Assembly: GCA_015179025.1 (NCBI GenBank)
Contig: WHUX01000010.1
Coordinates: 248,001 to 312,000, forward strand
Reading direction: 5' to 3'
Length of the DNA: 64,000 nucleotides
From: Terfezia claveryi
Lineage: Eukaryota > Ascomycota > Pezizomycetes > Pezizales > Pezizaceae
In this document: piece after piece, positions 24,729-36,680 of the stretch
How the letters are laid out: each line of letters begins with the position of its first letter
How positions within the stretch are numbered: the stretch's first letter is position 1
Notes under the pieces: model-generated
What the model saw: only the letters and a program-made list of their open reading frames with translations
What the model was told of the DNA's origin: nothing
The model's database searches: none
Program-made: the position numbers and the translations under genes

Positions 24729-24733
24729 TACAT

Positions 24734-25745
24734 GCTTACCCTACATTCACATTGTCTTACAGATACACATACTCGCATACATCAGGTAAAATGTCCCTTT
24801 ATTAGCCATTTATCTGTCTATTCGCTGTTAATGTTGCTATGTAAAACCTCTTACTCCAAGAAAGCTAATGTTAATTAGGAAGTCCCTTAACAAGTACCTT
24901 GGTATCTTAGCCTAAGCACTCATTAGCCAGAGCCTTAATAGAACTCTTAATAGATATTGACATTAAATTAGCTTAGTCAATACACTATTACCCAGTCAAC
25001 CATTGAAACATCACCACAATCACTATAATACTATGATACCACTACACCATAATAATACCACTTACAGTCCTATCTATAGTAGCGGAAAGGCAAAAAGCTA
25101 CTCATATTCGCAATTATTATCCAAAATCAATATCCTTCTTGCATGATGTCTTCCAGTATACTCTTGAGCAGCTAGATAGTGGAGTGCTAATATCTTTCTA
25201 TAAATGTCCAATACCTCATCCAGTAGCTCTAATATTATATCATCTTTTAGCATCACCATAAGCACCTGTATGAGTAGCTTTATGATGTCCCAAAGGTAGT
25301 TGAGCAACACTTTTCGCCTAGTAAGTCATAGCATATTGGTAACGAATGCTGAGATGTGGTTGAGAATGTGATATGTGATCTCAATTACTAAGCGGCTTAA
25401 TTGAAGATTGCTTAGAGCTGGTCAATCAAAATTTTAATTTGCACTAGTTTTGGATCTTCGTAATTGACATTGGCTTAATGGAAATAACGATTGACTTAAT
25501 TTTTAAATTTACTGTATGTACCTATAATATTAAATTCAATTAGATATATAAATTTTAAAAAAAATACTAGTAATATTTAATTTGATAAAATTCTTTATTT
25601 TTCACTTATATAGTTTTTATAAACCTTTGGTTTTTCTAAAGTATCTTATGTCTAAAACTAATATATAATATAATTTAAATTTAAAATTATTTTAATATAT
25701 ATAAGTCTTTATTTTCTTTATATATTAACTTATAAATAACCTATA
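24734..25745. other. AT-rich gap
   Basis: No gene. From about 25480 the sequence is extremely AT-rich (ATTTAAATTTAAAATTATTT type), consistent with a RIP-decayed repeat. Confidence 0.5.
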
Positions 25746-25788
25746 ATCTATTATCGAGGGGCTTGTGCCAACCAGACTAATCTATTTT
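25746..25788 (-). repeat. 25-bp TAGTCTGG-family module with 9-bp flanks
   Basis: A 25-bp insert (25755-25779), ending GTGCCAACCAGACTA, lies between ATCTATTAT (25746-25754) and ATCTATTTT (25780-25788), an 8-of-9 match, in AT-rich DNA. Confidence 0.7.
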
Positions 25789-25996
25789 ATATATATTCTA
25801 CTCTATAGTTATACTTCAAGTTTATTAATACCATTATTATATTTAACTTCTATATAATACCATACAAGCAAATTCCAATACTTATATATAACTGCTCCAA
25901 CTAAGAACTCACTACACACAGAACAGGTACCATGAAAGAGTTGGAATATTAAGTACCAGGCAGGAGAAATACACATCTCGTAAAACTATGCTTAGC

Positions 25997-27005
25997 TCAA
26001 GAAGTAAGTAGGCTTAAGGGCAAGCCCCCATACACGAAGTCATAAAACTCGTCGTACTTGCGCCCCAGGTATCCAGTGGCGCACCCGGCTCGGGTTATGA
26101 CACCAAATAACCCACCTAGCCATCCGATGGTCATGACCCCTGCAGCAATGTTTACGTGTCGCTTATTGCGAATTCGGAAGTACTTCGCAAACCCTATGCA
26201 TGCAATTAGTGACATGTGAGGATCCTAAAGTTAAGGCACAGAGACCAACCGTTAACCACATGCCAGGTTGCCGTACCCACGAACCCCGTATAGAAACACG
26301 AATTTAACCACCATCCAATCCTACCATGATAATTAAATCCGTGTGTGACGTATTGCAACCCCACATCTGCGCTTCCACCATCTACATATAAAGGCACCAC
26401 CCGGAGCACAATAGCATGCGCAACCAGCGGCGGAAGAAGCAACCATCCTGCAATGCTGGTTGTGCTCCACACCCGCTTTTCCCAGAAGGCAGGTGCCTTG
26501 CCATAACGTTTTTTTGCAAGACAGTGCCTACATAGACGCAGTCCGATGCCAGAGAGTACGTGGACGGTGAGGGCCCCGGGTATTAGGAGCGTTTCGAGCA
26601 GAGGAGTGGATTGATAGGCAGTTCGGGCAAGGAGGAGAGCATTGTCCGACGAAGATATAGAGTTAGTTAGGAGAGGGATCAAGGATGTGGTAGTCAGGTG
26701 GAGACCGAGGAAGGAGGTGAATACGTAGGAGGAATAGCGTTGGGACCGGATGACTAGATTGGTTAGTAGAGGCATATGGAACTCGGGAAGGGGGAGTTGA
26801 ACACACGCCATAGAAAGACACTGCTGGAGGGCGCATTGAGTGTGGAGGCCTTTGAGAGGGTTTCTCGACTGTGAGGTCGGGAATCGCTGCTACTCGCAAA
26901 TGAGGCCGAGAATATGTCCGTTGGTGAATCTGCGATGGGTGAGGGTTCTAGCTCCATCATGTCAAGTTCTTCGAGAACGGGCAACACATTGATGCGGCGG
27001 GACAT
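25997..27005 (-). CDS. mcp1: MCP1-like mitochondrial membrane protein (DUF1691), 299 aa
   Basis: Predicted exons on the minus strand are 27005-26807, 26753-26250 and 26193-25997, summing to 300 codons. Intron 1 (53 nt) has a TACTAACC branch site. Intron 2 (56 nt) has CACTAATT and a CATAG acceptor. The protein has a hydrophilic Ser-rich N-terminus, then IRSQRYSSYVFTSFLGLHL, a hydrophobic segment with LIPGALTVHVLSGIGLRLCR, a WSTTSIAGWLLLPPLVAHA span, WHVVNGFAKYFRIR, and a final hydrophobic segment with GWLGGLFGVI. This pattern and the length fit the fungal MCP1/DUF1691 family. In yeast, Mcp1 is a multispanning mitochondrial outer-membrane protein that suppresses ERMES (Mdm10) defects and works with Vps13 in lipid supply. 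The gene is complete and shows no decay although it lies between transposons. The orthology call rests on pattern recall, not a search. Confidence 0.8.
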
Positions 27006-27204
27006 GTGCGCGGAGTCGCAGGGATATATTCAGCCGGGCGTGAGGAGGGAAGAGCTAAGGGGGCACGATTCGATGACTGAAAGGGGGGTTAGGTTGCTAG
27101 ACAAGGTCATAGTGCCAAGAGTTGTACAACTAGTATAGTGCTGACTAGTGGCACAAGACAGTCTAGTTGGTACAATAATTTCTAGTAGTGGGGGTCAATC
27201 GTTA

Positions 27205-27781
27205 CAGTATACTCTCGATATAAGAATATCGTCTGGCGGGGGGGTAATATTCTTATATTAAATATATTCTTATGTCAAATGTCAGGGTAACTACGAAAGG
27301 TGATACATCAAATTAGAGAATTAACGTGTGGTATAGGAAGAACTAGGTACAGGAGGACCAGGAGGACCAGGAACAGCCCCGGATGAAGTGAAGAAGACGG
27401 TAACTCGCCATGTGAGATCAGGATGTTTTGCATAGTCATATATCTCCTTGCGTTCTTCTTCAGTCCACCCTTGACGTTCTAATGCACCGGTAGCAGGCAA
27501 TGGAATTAGTTCGGGAGTTCGGAGGTGGTATTGTATAGTAGTATTGTGTGTCACGGTGTTGCTTTTGGCTGCGTTGTGTAGCATTGTTGGTTGTGCGGGG
27601 TATTTCTTATCGATAAGCCTTCCTATTCTGGCTAGGCTGTTTAGACATTACCCAATCAGGTACTCTTGCTATAAGAATACCTTAGTAAACAACCACGAAA
27701 AAATAAGAATATTCTTCTATCAAATATATTCTTATATCAAATATTCTTATATCAAATATTCTTATATTGAGAGTATTACTG
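27205..27781. mobile_element. Pogo/Tc1-type MITE with TA target site
   Basis: The ends CAGTATACTCTCGATATAAG and (mirrored) CAGTAATACTCTCAATATAA form inverted repeats, flanked by TA at 27203-27204 and 27782-27783. The element is 577 bp. Further TATAAGAATAT repeats lie inside both ends. It carries a minus-strand frame (27321-27584) with TGALERQGWTEEERKEIYDY, of unknown origin and without an obvious transposase motif. CAGT ends and a TA duplication fit the Tc1/mariner/pogo group. Confidence 0.75.
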
Positions 27782-28264
27782 TATTTCCATAAGCTAATTT
27801 CAATTACGAAGCACCTTAGTAAGTCAAAACTAGTGTAAATAAAAAAATTTGATTGACTGACAGAAATTAAATCTTCAGTTAAGCCTGTTTAGTAATATAA
27901 AGATGCCACAACTTACTGGGTGGAGAGTGTTGCTGAAGGACATTTGGGAGCTCATAGAGGCACTCAAGGTGATGCCTGGGGATGACATGGGTATTCTGGA
28001 ATGCATGATGCAAAAAGGATATCAATCTTGGAGAACTTGATTAGGAATTATCTACTTGCTCTATGTCACAACCGCCTCCCCTTAGCCTTTCTGAGAGTCA
28101 GACAGAATCTTGTCTTAGTCTCATGCTAAGACCTTCTGTCTGACTCTCGTTAAGTTATGTTGTTGTTGTTTAGTCATCCGTTCTGTCGTGGGAACCTTTG
28201 AGGGTCATGCCGTTCCGTCATCCGAGTGTCGGCCTTGGCTCTTCGAAGCACCCTATATATATAT

Positions 28265-28294
28265 TAGTCTGGTTGGCACAAGCCCCTCGTAGAG
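28265..28294 (+). repeat. Full-length ~30-bp TAGTCTGG module
   Basis: TAGTCTGGTTGGCACAAGCC, followed by CCTCGTAGAGG, whose CCTC/GAGG arms form a small hairpin. Aligned to the 12756 LTR, it is an insertion just after CCTATATATATA. A TATAT repeat follows it, but a clean 9-bp duplicate cannot be read in this low-complexity target. Confidence 0.65.
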
Positions 28295-28329
28295 GTATAT
28301 CTCCTTGTCCTCGCCCTGTCCATATACCT

Positions 28330-28422
28330 ATACAAACCTAGTCTGGACAGGAGGGTGTTGTGCCAACCAGACTACTAGTCTGGTTTGGTTGCACTACCCC
28401 TCCACAGAGGGTAATACAAACC
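28330..28422. repeat. Nested pair of TAGTCTGG modules, each with a 9-bp duplication
   Basis: The outer insertion (28339-28413) lies between exact copies of ATACAAACC (28330-28338 and 28414-28422). Inside it, a 28-bp module in the opposite orientation (28347-28374) lies between exact copies of CTAGTCTGG (28338-28346 and 28375-28383). So one module inserted into an older copy. The related LTR at 24245 lacks both. Confidence 0.85.
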
Positions 28423-29239
28423 TTGCTTCTCTCTAAGCTGGTGCACCTTCCTCGTGCACTTCCTTGCCTCGCCTTACCAAACAGACTCTGCACCCTTGCT
28501 GCCCCCGCTCGTAGACCATCTATCACACGTGGGTAAGTAAGCTTAAAGCCTGCCCATGTTCGGCAAAGCCCTCCACACCTACCGTGACATCCTCCGTGAC
28601 ATCCGTGACATCCATGACATCCATGACATCCGTGACGGTGTCCATGACAGTCTCCCCTTGCCCTCGCATCACACACGTAGTGGCCCTACGTATGCGATAC
28701 CCTCCTGCTCCGTGTCAGGCGTACCTCTTGGTTGCCCTTGCCCTTGCCCCCGTTGTTCATGAACTGTGCAACGCAGTTCACTCCCCAAAAGTGCGGATTT
28801 GCCCACATCTCTGCACACAGAAGGCCCCCGGGCACTAAAACAAGTTCATTCAAGAGAGCTCAACATAGAGCACAACATACCCCAGTTCCACATCTTCAAG
28901 TCCCCGTCTTCACACCTTCCCCCGGCTTCAAAGTTCTGAAAACCCACGATACCGTGCAATTCTTCCGGCCCACACCGTATTTCGGTGTTTTGCCACGTAG
29001 GAAAACGCAGCCTGGATCACGTCATACCCAACCAATTAGGGAATTTGTAATTCCCACACCAGCTTCGGGCCAATAACAACCGTCGTCACAACTTAATCCC
29101 ACGGTCGTAGCGCCCCACCGTCACACGTCACGCCACTCATAGCGCCCCGCTGTCAACGTCATAAACATCGTCACGTCATAACACCCTGACTCGAAACTAT
29201 ATCACACTAGTGGGGTATAGTTTGGATATCCAGGCAAGC

Positions 29240-32200
29240 ATGGCTCCCGGTCGCCTCTTCCACCCAGTCACCCCTGGTTGGAAGGACAGCGGCCGCTTGG
29301 TCGTCGTCATAAATGGAACAGTCTATAGGACCCTGAACAGTTACAACGCATTCAGGGCGACCGAAGTTACTAGAGAGCGACTAGACGACGCAATAGCCAA
29401 AGGTCATGAATTGCTAGAATCGAACCCAGACAGCATCCCGGACTTCAGCAGAGAAGGGTCACTAGACGAGATCTCAGAAGCCTTCAAGGACCCGGAAACG
29501 GCAGTACTGGCACTTGACCCCATTAGCGAACAGATCGAATACTCCATCACCGTTAGAAATCACCCAGGTCTGGCGATCCAGTCCTACAACAGAAGCATGG
29601 AAGTCCCGGACTCACAGAAGTCCGATTCAGAAGACGCAGACAGCGATTCGGACTCAGACATGGGCTCGGACAATACAGCAACGCCAGCTCACCATCTCTC
29701 CCCCACTACGCCAGCAGAGGACGCACGAAGCCTAGGCTTTGAGGAGATACCCGACTCCCAGGACCAGGATTCTACCGACATAGATACGGAGACAGTTTTC
29801 CAGGACTGCCAGGAACCAGAGGACACCCCCAGTTCCCCCCCTTTCCACGAGTTCAGGAACGAAGCACTGGTCGACATAATGAGCCAGGATGACGCGACCA
29901 AGGACGGCGATGAGACAATGAGCCGGGATGACTCGGTCAATGACTGGGATAGCAGGTCAGCGTTAGAAGGTGACAGGTTTGACCAGCTAGAGATCACAGT
30001 TCACAAAACAGTATCAGACAAGGCTGCAGATACCCAGAAAACAGTGTCGGACGGGATCTCCGCGGTTTCAAAGACAATAGCAGATGGCTTTTCGAGCCTC
30101 GCTGAAGCAAGTAAGAAGGAAAAGGAAAAGACGGAAGAGCATAGCGGGATCTTAGTGAATATTGCAAACGACGTCTCAGGACATTTCGAGACCCAGAGGG
30201 AGGAGACGAAAAGAGGACTTCTAAAGCTGGAGGAGGCTCAAAAGGAGATCACAAACCTATACAATAATCTCGGAATGGTCTTCAACGAACACATGAGGGC
30301 GCAGGGCTTGGAACTAATCAAGTTACAGGAGCACCTGTTGGCAGGCTTTCATGAAGCTGTAGCAGCGATCAAGGAAGAAGGCAGGGTCAGCAGGGCAAAA
30401 GACTCTGAAGACAGAATTAAGCTCTACGAAGCAATCAGTGAAGTTCATAAGGAGACCAACACAATCAGGAGAGCGATAGAGTGTGCAGACTGGCACCCAT
30501 ACAACACCGGCGGCTCTTCTCGTCAGAGTCCGGTTGCTCCTAAATCTCCATCCCCTGGCTGGGCACGCCCACCAGGCCTCACACCCCAACCGGAGGCTGC
30601 ACAGTGGCCATACCCACATATTAGACCACCACCTCGAGGCGAGATAATTAACTCCAGTATTCCCTCTCCAGCAACCACAGGAGAAGTCATAGTTCCCAGT
30701 GGCATCAAAGATACTCCCAATCCTTCCCCACCGCCACATAAAGATTTCATAGACCTCAGTAATATCCCAGACACACCCGCGCCCTCACCACCACACCCTA
30801 CAACAGAATCGGTTCGGTCATCACCACCTCCGCTGGCAGCAGGCAGCATCTCGGCAAACCCCGCCAAGGACACTGCAATGGACGGCAATGAGGAATCATG
30901 CAACAAGATGGCGAAGGGCTGCACTCTCAGCTCAGGAAGCAGACATACACATGCCCACACCCCGTTGGAATGTGGCGGTGCAAAGGTTCCGGTACTCACG
31001 AAGGAAATCGCCCCTCCCAAAACCGACTCGAAAACTAAGAAGGGGAAAAAAGAAAGGAAAAGCCCATCAGCCCCCAAACAAAAAGCTACCCCACCAGCGC
31101 CGTCTTCAAGCACCCGAGCCCCAACCCCCCCATCACTCCCACCAGCCCTGCCAGCCCACGCCCCAACCCCAATCCACTCACCACCCCCTGCGGTAATAGC
31201 GTCACCTAACCCCAGTCCATCACCAGTAAAGATCTCACCAGAGCCAGGTACGGACACCCCAATGAGGGATGGTGATAAGGCTTGTAAGGAAAGCACGTTT
31301 GACCTCTCAAGGAAAGAAGACCCACCCAGGAAGTATGGCGACAAAGCTCGTGAGGAGGCCATAGCACAAATGATGGAAGACACGATCGACTCGGTGGCCA
31401 GGGAGACTAAGGCAGCAACCGAGCACAAGAAAAGTTACCAGAAGGCAGCGGCAAAGACAGCAGCGGAAGAGCAGGGCAAGAAAAGGGACCTAGGAAAAGT
31501 CCACCCAAACAGACTTCGCCTTATAGGACTCAACCCTCCCGCGACCTTCGTACCACAGACAACAGTGGTGAAACAAGACTGGGATTCGGACTCAGAATCA
31601 GAAGATGGTTCAGCAGGGATCTTAGCTGAAGAACGAAAGCTCCACCTAAGAAAACAATCAGACAGGGCAGCCAAGGAGGCTCTACTGACCAACCTCGGAG
31701 AAATCATCAAAGAAGGGAAGAGATCCCCAGTACATTTGGCAAAGGTAACAAGAGTCAGGAAGGAGTTAGAGGAGGAGGACTCAGACGCGGAAACCACTGT
31801 GGAGGAGGAGGAATACCGTTGCCTGGTGGAAGCGAACGTCCGAGAGGGCCACTACAGAAAAGACGAGGGCCCCTTCAAAACCTATTTAAGAAATGAAAAG
31901 GTCGTCAGATGGGCATGCAAAGAGGGCGCACCACTACCCAAGCTCAGGGGCTGTAACCCTATCCGGAAACACATACCACCATCATCCGCAGATGTCCATG
32001 ACCACAAAATCAGAATAGCAGAACACTCAGCACGCTTTGACGCATGGAAGGTCACATCCACCAGGCCAACCGCCCCCAAGGCTTCGGAGGCCACACCAGC
32101 CAAGTCAATCACCCAAAAGGTGACAGTCGGACAGAAGGTAGAAAGGGTCTATCCTCGGGAAGGTACAACTCCAACCAAGTGCTCCGACATCAGCGTCACA

Positions 32201-33034
32201 CACCATTCGGACACATCCAGCCGCGTTTTAATTGGCAAATGCTCGAGACTACCAAGTGGAGACGACTGGGCAAAGAGGTTCCTCCAGTGCTTCAACGCCA
32301 AATCAGACAGAGTAATCCAGGGCAAAATCAAGGCGGTCCGTGTGGAGGGCTTCAGATCCTACCTGTTCGAAAGAGATATCACTATCACTCACCCAGCAGA
32401 CATATCCAAGGAAGACATCATCCACGCGGTAGCCACACTAAGGAAGGAACTCTACCCAACGGCAACTCAATACCCAGATGAGGAGGTAGTGTCCATAAAC
32501 CGAGAAACTATTGAACTAGTAGTGCCTGGTCTCTCAGGGAGGAAGGGGGAAGAGGCCCATGATAGGGCAGTCGAGATTGGGCGTGCCATAGGTGTCAACT
32601 TAGCAGTCCGGTCCCCCAAATGGCTTGTAAGGAACAAGCACAGAGGCGACAGCTATGAAGGCAAGACCTGCTCCCTCAGATTCACGGTATACAGGAGCGA
32701 TTTGGCCAAACTAGGTTACCCACTTCCCATCCCCATCCCAGGCCTGAATTTGAAAGCCTTTATCTATGAACGATACAAAGACAAGGCCTACTACATAGAC
32801 ACTCTCGGACATACAGTCTCGGAACCGCGCCCCACACAGAGCCCACAGCCAATCTCCAACGAGGTACACTGCACCTACTGCGAAGGGAGCAACCATGGAG
32901 CGGAAGACTGCTACCGCCGCATCAATGACGTGAAGTATGGAAAAAAGGACAAGGAACGCAGAAACAGAAGCCGTGGAAACTGGAGGCACTTTCCTACAGC
33001 CCGCAAGGGAAATTGCCGCCTCGATGAATACTAG
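29240..33034 (+). CDS. LINE ORF1, Gag-like RNA-binding protein, 1264 aa
   Basis: Starts at ATG 29240 (MAPGRLFHPVTPGW) and is uninterrupted to 33034. It is a long, charged, Pro/Ser-rich protein with a coiled-coil-like region around residues 240-420, an extended Pro-rich tract (residues about 430-670), and a Lys/Glu-rich region with DSDSESEDGS. The C-terminal third holds a structured domain (VLIGKCSRLPSGDDWAKRFL through the VNLAVRSPKWLVRN block) and one CCHC knuckle, CTYCEGSNHGAEDC, near the end. Such proteins coat LINE RNA in the ribonucleoprotein particle. Its intact length contrasts with ORF2. The final codons overlap the ORF2 start. Confidence 0.85.
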   Translation: MAPGRLFHPVTPGWKDSGRLVVVINGTVYRTLNSYNAFRATEVTRERLDDAIAKGHELLESNPDSIPDFSREGSLDEISEAFKDPETAVLALDPISEQIEYSITVRNHPGLAIQSYNRSMEVPDSQKSDSEDADSDSDSDMGSDNTATPAHHLSPTTPAEDARSLGFEEIPDSQDQDSTDIDTETVFQDCQEPEDTPSSPPFHEFRNEALVDIMSQDDATKDGDETMSRDDSVNDWDSRSALEGDRFDQLEITVHKTVSDKAADTQKTVSDGISAVSKTIADGFSSLAEASKKEKEKTEEHSGILVNIANDVSGHFETQREETKRGLLKLEEAQKEITNLYNNLGMVFNEHMRAQGLELIKLQEHLLAGFHEAVAAIKEEGRVSRAKDSEDRIKLYEAISEVHKETNTIRRAIECADWHPYNTGGSSRQSPVAPKSPSPGWARPPGLTPQPEAAQWPYPHIRPPPRGEIINSSIPSPATTGEVIVPSGIKDTPNPSPPPHKDFIDLSNIPDTPAPSPPHPTTESVRSSPPPLAAGSISANPAKDTAMDGNEESCNKMAKGCTLSSGSRHTHAHTPLECGGAKVPVLTKEIAPPKTDSKTKKGKKERKSPSAPKQKATPPAPSSSTRAPTPPSLPPALPAHAPTPIHSPPPAVIASPNPSPSPVKISPEPGTDTPMRDGDKACKESTFDLSRKEDPPRKYGDKAREEAIAQMMEDTIDSVARETKAATEHKKSYQKAAAKTAAEEQGKKRDLGKVHPNRLRLIGLNPPATFVPQTTVVKQDWDSDSESEDGSAGILAEERKLHLRKQSDRAAKEALLTNLGEIIKEGKRSPVHLAKVTRVRKELEEEDSDAETTVEEEEYRCLVEANVREGHYRKDEGPFKTYLRNEKVVRWACKEGAPLPKLRGCNPIRKHIPPSSADVHDHKIRIAEHSARFDAWKVTSTRPTAPKASEATPAKSITQKVTVGQKVERVYPREGTTPTKCSDISVTHHSDTSSRVLIGKCSRLPSGDDWAKRFLQCFNAKSDRVIQGKIKAVRVEGFRSYLFERDITITHPADISKEDIIHAVATLRKELYPTATQYPDEEVVSINRETIELVVPGLSGRKGEEAHDRAVEIGRAIGVNLAVRSPKWLVRNKHRGDSYEGKTCSLRFTVYRSDLAKLGYPLPIPIPGLNLKAFIYERYKDKAYYIDTLGHTVSEPRPTQSPQPISNEVHCTYCEGSNHGAEDCYRRINDVKYGKKDKERRNRSRGNWRHFPTARKGNCRLDEY

Positions 33035-36000
33035 GCCCACAAGCGCCCAGAAGAGAGGGGGACCGTATAGTAAGAGGAAAGAGGGGGGGAGAGGCCGAGT
33101 TTTAGTTTCTTATTGTAACGTCAATAACAGTGGGATCAACACCCATGCCTTCCTGGAAAGCAACAAGGAAGCAGACATCATTTTCGTAGGGGAACCGGTA
33201 ATCTACAACACTCCAGATGGCCCCCACACACATAACCACCCAAGTTTTAGGCGCATCACTACACTCTACGAACACAGCAGAATCATAGGATACGTCGCTA
33301 CCAGGCACACTAGAGCAGCGAGCTCATATATCAACCACAACATATCCCGCATACTGCTAGGAGATACGACAATCATAGGGGTCTACTTCAACGGGAAGGA
33401 CCCCATAACAACACTACAAGCAGATCTCAACAGGATTCCACTAAACGGCAAGTCCTTAGTAATAGGGGACTTCAATGCTCACCACCCGTCCTGGGGAGGC
33501 CTACAGTCTAACCGAGGCAATACAGTACACACATGGGCTAGCTCAAACTACCTCACTCAACAAGTTAACTACCAGGCACACACATTCCAACGGGGTGAAC
33601 ACAGAAGCTTACTCGATCTAGTCTTCAAAGGCCCTCAAACCACATGGGAGGACCATCCAGACAACCACTTATCATAGATAGGATCGGATCACGCAGTCAT
33701 CTCAGGATACATCAAATTCGAAATCCCAGAAACCCGCCGGTATACCACAATCAATTGGAAATATTGGGAGGAGTATGTAGACAACGATAAAGACAACAAA
33801 GAGCCGTTCAAACCAGCACACTTTGGAGAAGCTTACCAGATCCTCCAAGAGCTCAACCTCTCTCACCTCATCCACAAGTCAGTATGCCAACACAGTAAAA
33901 AATGGTGGGATAAGGAAATTTCAGAACAACTGGAGGCTACACGTAGGGCTGGAAGATCAGGGGGAGAAGGATATAAGGAGGAAAGCAAAAAACTCAAGAA
34001 GCTAATCTGAAGGAAAAAGAGAACATGCTGGCAGAAGTTCCTAGAGGAGAATGGACACCGTCACCCGTGGGATATAGCAAGGATAGCTAGGGACCCCTTC
34101 AAGTTTACTCCGGTCATGGGAAACCTTACGGACAAGGACGGTACAATCTTGTCAACGGACAACAGCAAAATCCAAGCCTTCCAAAAACATCACCTAGTGA
34201 CAGGAGAACATTCAAGTCCCCAACCATTAGCAAGCACTACACCTAGATCCCCGGTAATTGTCGAGTCCCCTATAGGATACCAAGTAGCAGAGGAGTCCAC
34301 TATCACCAAAATAAGGAAGGCACTAGGAAAAACATCGAACAGCTCAGCACCAGGACCGGATCATATCTCCTACCGGCTTATCAAGCTCATCAAGGACACA
34401 CAGCTAGGTAAAGCCCTTATCAACGATTTAGCTAGAGTGGTAGAAGGCAACGTAGCAGCACCTTTAGCATGGAGGAACCTCTATATGGTAATGATACCCA
34501 AACCGGGAAAGGACCACTCCCAAGCCAAAGGATGGAGGCCAATAGTGCTATCGAACACGGTGGGCAAATTGCCAGAGAAGTTAATAGCCGACGAGCTCCA
34601 ACACCAAGTAAAGCTATTCCACCCTCTACAATATGGCTCTCGCAAAAACAGGTCAGCAATAGATGCGATGATGATCACAATCTCAACAGCAGAAAGGGCG
34701 TTGGAAAGGGGGGAAAAAGTAACACTACTTGGAAAAGATATAGTGTCAGCATTCAATAATGTCCGAAGAGCAAGGCTCATCCAGATCCTCCAGGATACAG
34801 GTATACCTCAGAGGACGATAAGATTTGTCAACCAGTTCCTCCTACCACGCTCTTTCCCCATCGCCTGGGACGGTCTGACGAGAGGACATGGATATATGGA
34901 TCAAGGAGCACCGCAAGGTAGTCCTTTATCACCTGTCCTATGGCTAATCTACATAGCACACAGCCTAAAGAAAGCCACGGAGTTATGCTCAGCGCCCTCA
35001 ACAACAAGATCAAGCAGCCGTTTGAATAGTAACAGGCCATTAGCAAAACCACCCTCAGTTATGCTATTCTCATATGTGGACGACGTCAACCCCCTCATTA
35101 TGAGTAGCCTCAGTACCAGAAGCCATGATCTTTTAGTCAAAAAGGTCGACCAAATACTTAACACGGTAGCACAAGAGGATAAGCTTCAGTGGGACCCAAG
35201 CAAGGAGTCCAAGCTAGACTTCCACAAGAAGAACATCAAATACTGCAAAACCCTAGGTATCACGGTAGCGAGCAACCTATCGTGGAAAAAACATATTCAG
35301 CAACGAACGGACAAGGCAGCTAAGATACTAAGGGTATTGACAAGCCTAGGCAACCAAAACGGAGGGATAAGCCCACTGGCCATTAGAGCCCTTTACACCG
35401 GGTGCGTACGGAGCATCTTCACTTGGGGAGCGGAACTTTGGAAACCTCAAGACCAGCTCCTACAGCCCATGCAGCGTCTAGAATATCAAGCCCTAAGGAA
35501 AATCACAGGAGGCTATCATGGCTCCAGCCATCAAGCACTAGGATGGATTGCCAACGTTGAACCCCTGCAGGAAAAAATAGAGGACATGAAGCGCACATGG
35601 GCAGCTAGAGCAGTCAGGACGGGGGACCCAAATATAAGAACCTACATCGATGAGGACACTTCTTGGCACCACAGTAACGACTTACACCGCACAAGAACCC
35701 CCATCTCAGAGGCGTTCTTCTTAAGTGGAGCCAACTCGGAAGAGCTATCATGGGGCGACAGGGAGGACACAGCACCCTTCCCCCTAATATATAAGGAGAT
35801 CATCGACCCGAATTCGGACCTCTCTAAGCGTTTAGGTTCCTGGGCAGCGGGGATAGGCTCCATTCTAGAAGAGGGTTGGAGAGTGTGCTACACCGATGGT
35901 ACAGGGCGGAAAGGAGTTGTGGCGAGCGGGGTTCATAGTGAAGGACGAACAGGCCCCCCCCCCGAGGACTATGGCGGTTACTTGGGAGACCAAGCCACAG

Positions 36001-36680
36001 TAGCGGATGGCGAACTCTATGCCATGCAACTAGCAGTAAGTAACGAGGACGCGGACATGCTCACAATCCTCTCGGATTCACAGGCAGCAATCCAATCAAT
36101 ACGCAATATGAGCACAGGCTCCCCTCCTCGCTCCGGCATTGAGAAAAGCATCAAGGTTCAATTGACCTCTAACCCGCACAGAGACCTCCAGCTAGCATGG
36201 GTTAGAGGCCACCTCGGCATCCCAGGGAATGAGAAAGCGGACCGGATTGCCTGCTTCCAGTCCCACCTAGGAGAAGTAACAGGCCACAAACGGACCAGTA
36301 CAGAAGGGGGGCTCCGCGCGTCCTCCAAAGCCACCCGCAAGGAAACGAGAATGAGAGCCGGATATGGGACCAGAAGAACGGAGTGGAATCGACACGCCCT
36401 CTCAGCCTACACTTGGACACGCACGAACAGAGGTCCACAAAAAAGCTGGCTACACCACATCGGCAAAGCAGAGTCAGCAGCGTGTTCATGTGGACATCCC
36501 ACCGAGACAGGAGAGCACATTGTCTTTACATGCCCACGTTTCAACCGATATCGGAGGCTCTTGTTGGGGGAAAAGAGTAGCTGGGAAGAGCTCGACAAGG
36601 CGGAGTGGAGAAAAGAAGGGGAAGAGAGTTACGAGGCCACGGAGGCCTTTTTCGGGTTATTATATAAAGAACTCACTTAG
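33024..36680 (+). pseudogene. LINE ORF2, endonuclease-reverse transcriptase-RNase H, two stops
   Basis: ATG 33024 overlaps the ORF1 stop by 11 bp in another frame, suggesting termination-reinitiation or frameshifting. The APE-like endonuclease shows VGEP, VIGDFNAHHPSWGG and IGSDHAVI; a TAG at 33675-33677 lies just before the latter. A TGA at 34008-34010 falls in the linker. The reverse transcriptase has MIPKPGKD, GWRPIVLSN, DQGAPQGSPLSP and the catalytic FSYVDD. RNase H is complete (YTDGTG, ADGELYAMQLA, ILSDSQAAIQ, HLGIPGNEKAD). A CSCGHPTETGEHIVFTC knuckle is near the end. With two stops this copy should not make full ORF2 unless read through. Confidence 0.92.

Noticed and set aside
25098..25310. 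70-aa minus-strand frame
   Set aside because: AT-rich, low complexity, Leu/Ile-biased chance ORF next to a RIP-like tract.
30523..31428. 301-aa minus-strand open frame
   Set aside because: It lies wholly inside the LINE ORF1 on the opposite strand, starts at a non-standard codon context and has biased Gly/Ser content mirrored from the Pro-rich tract of ORF1.
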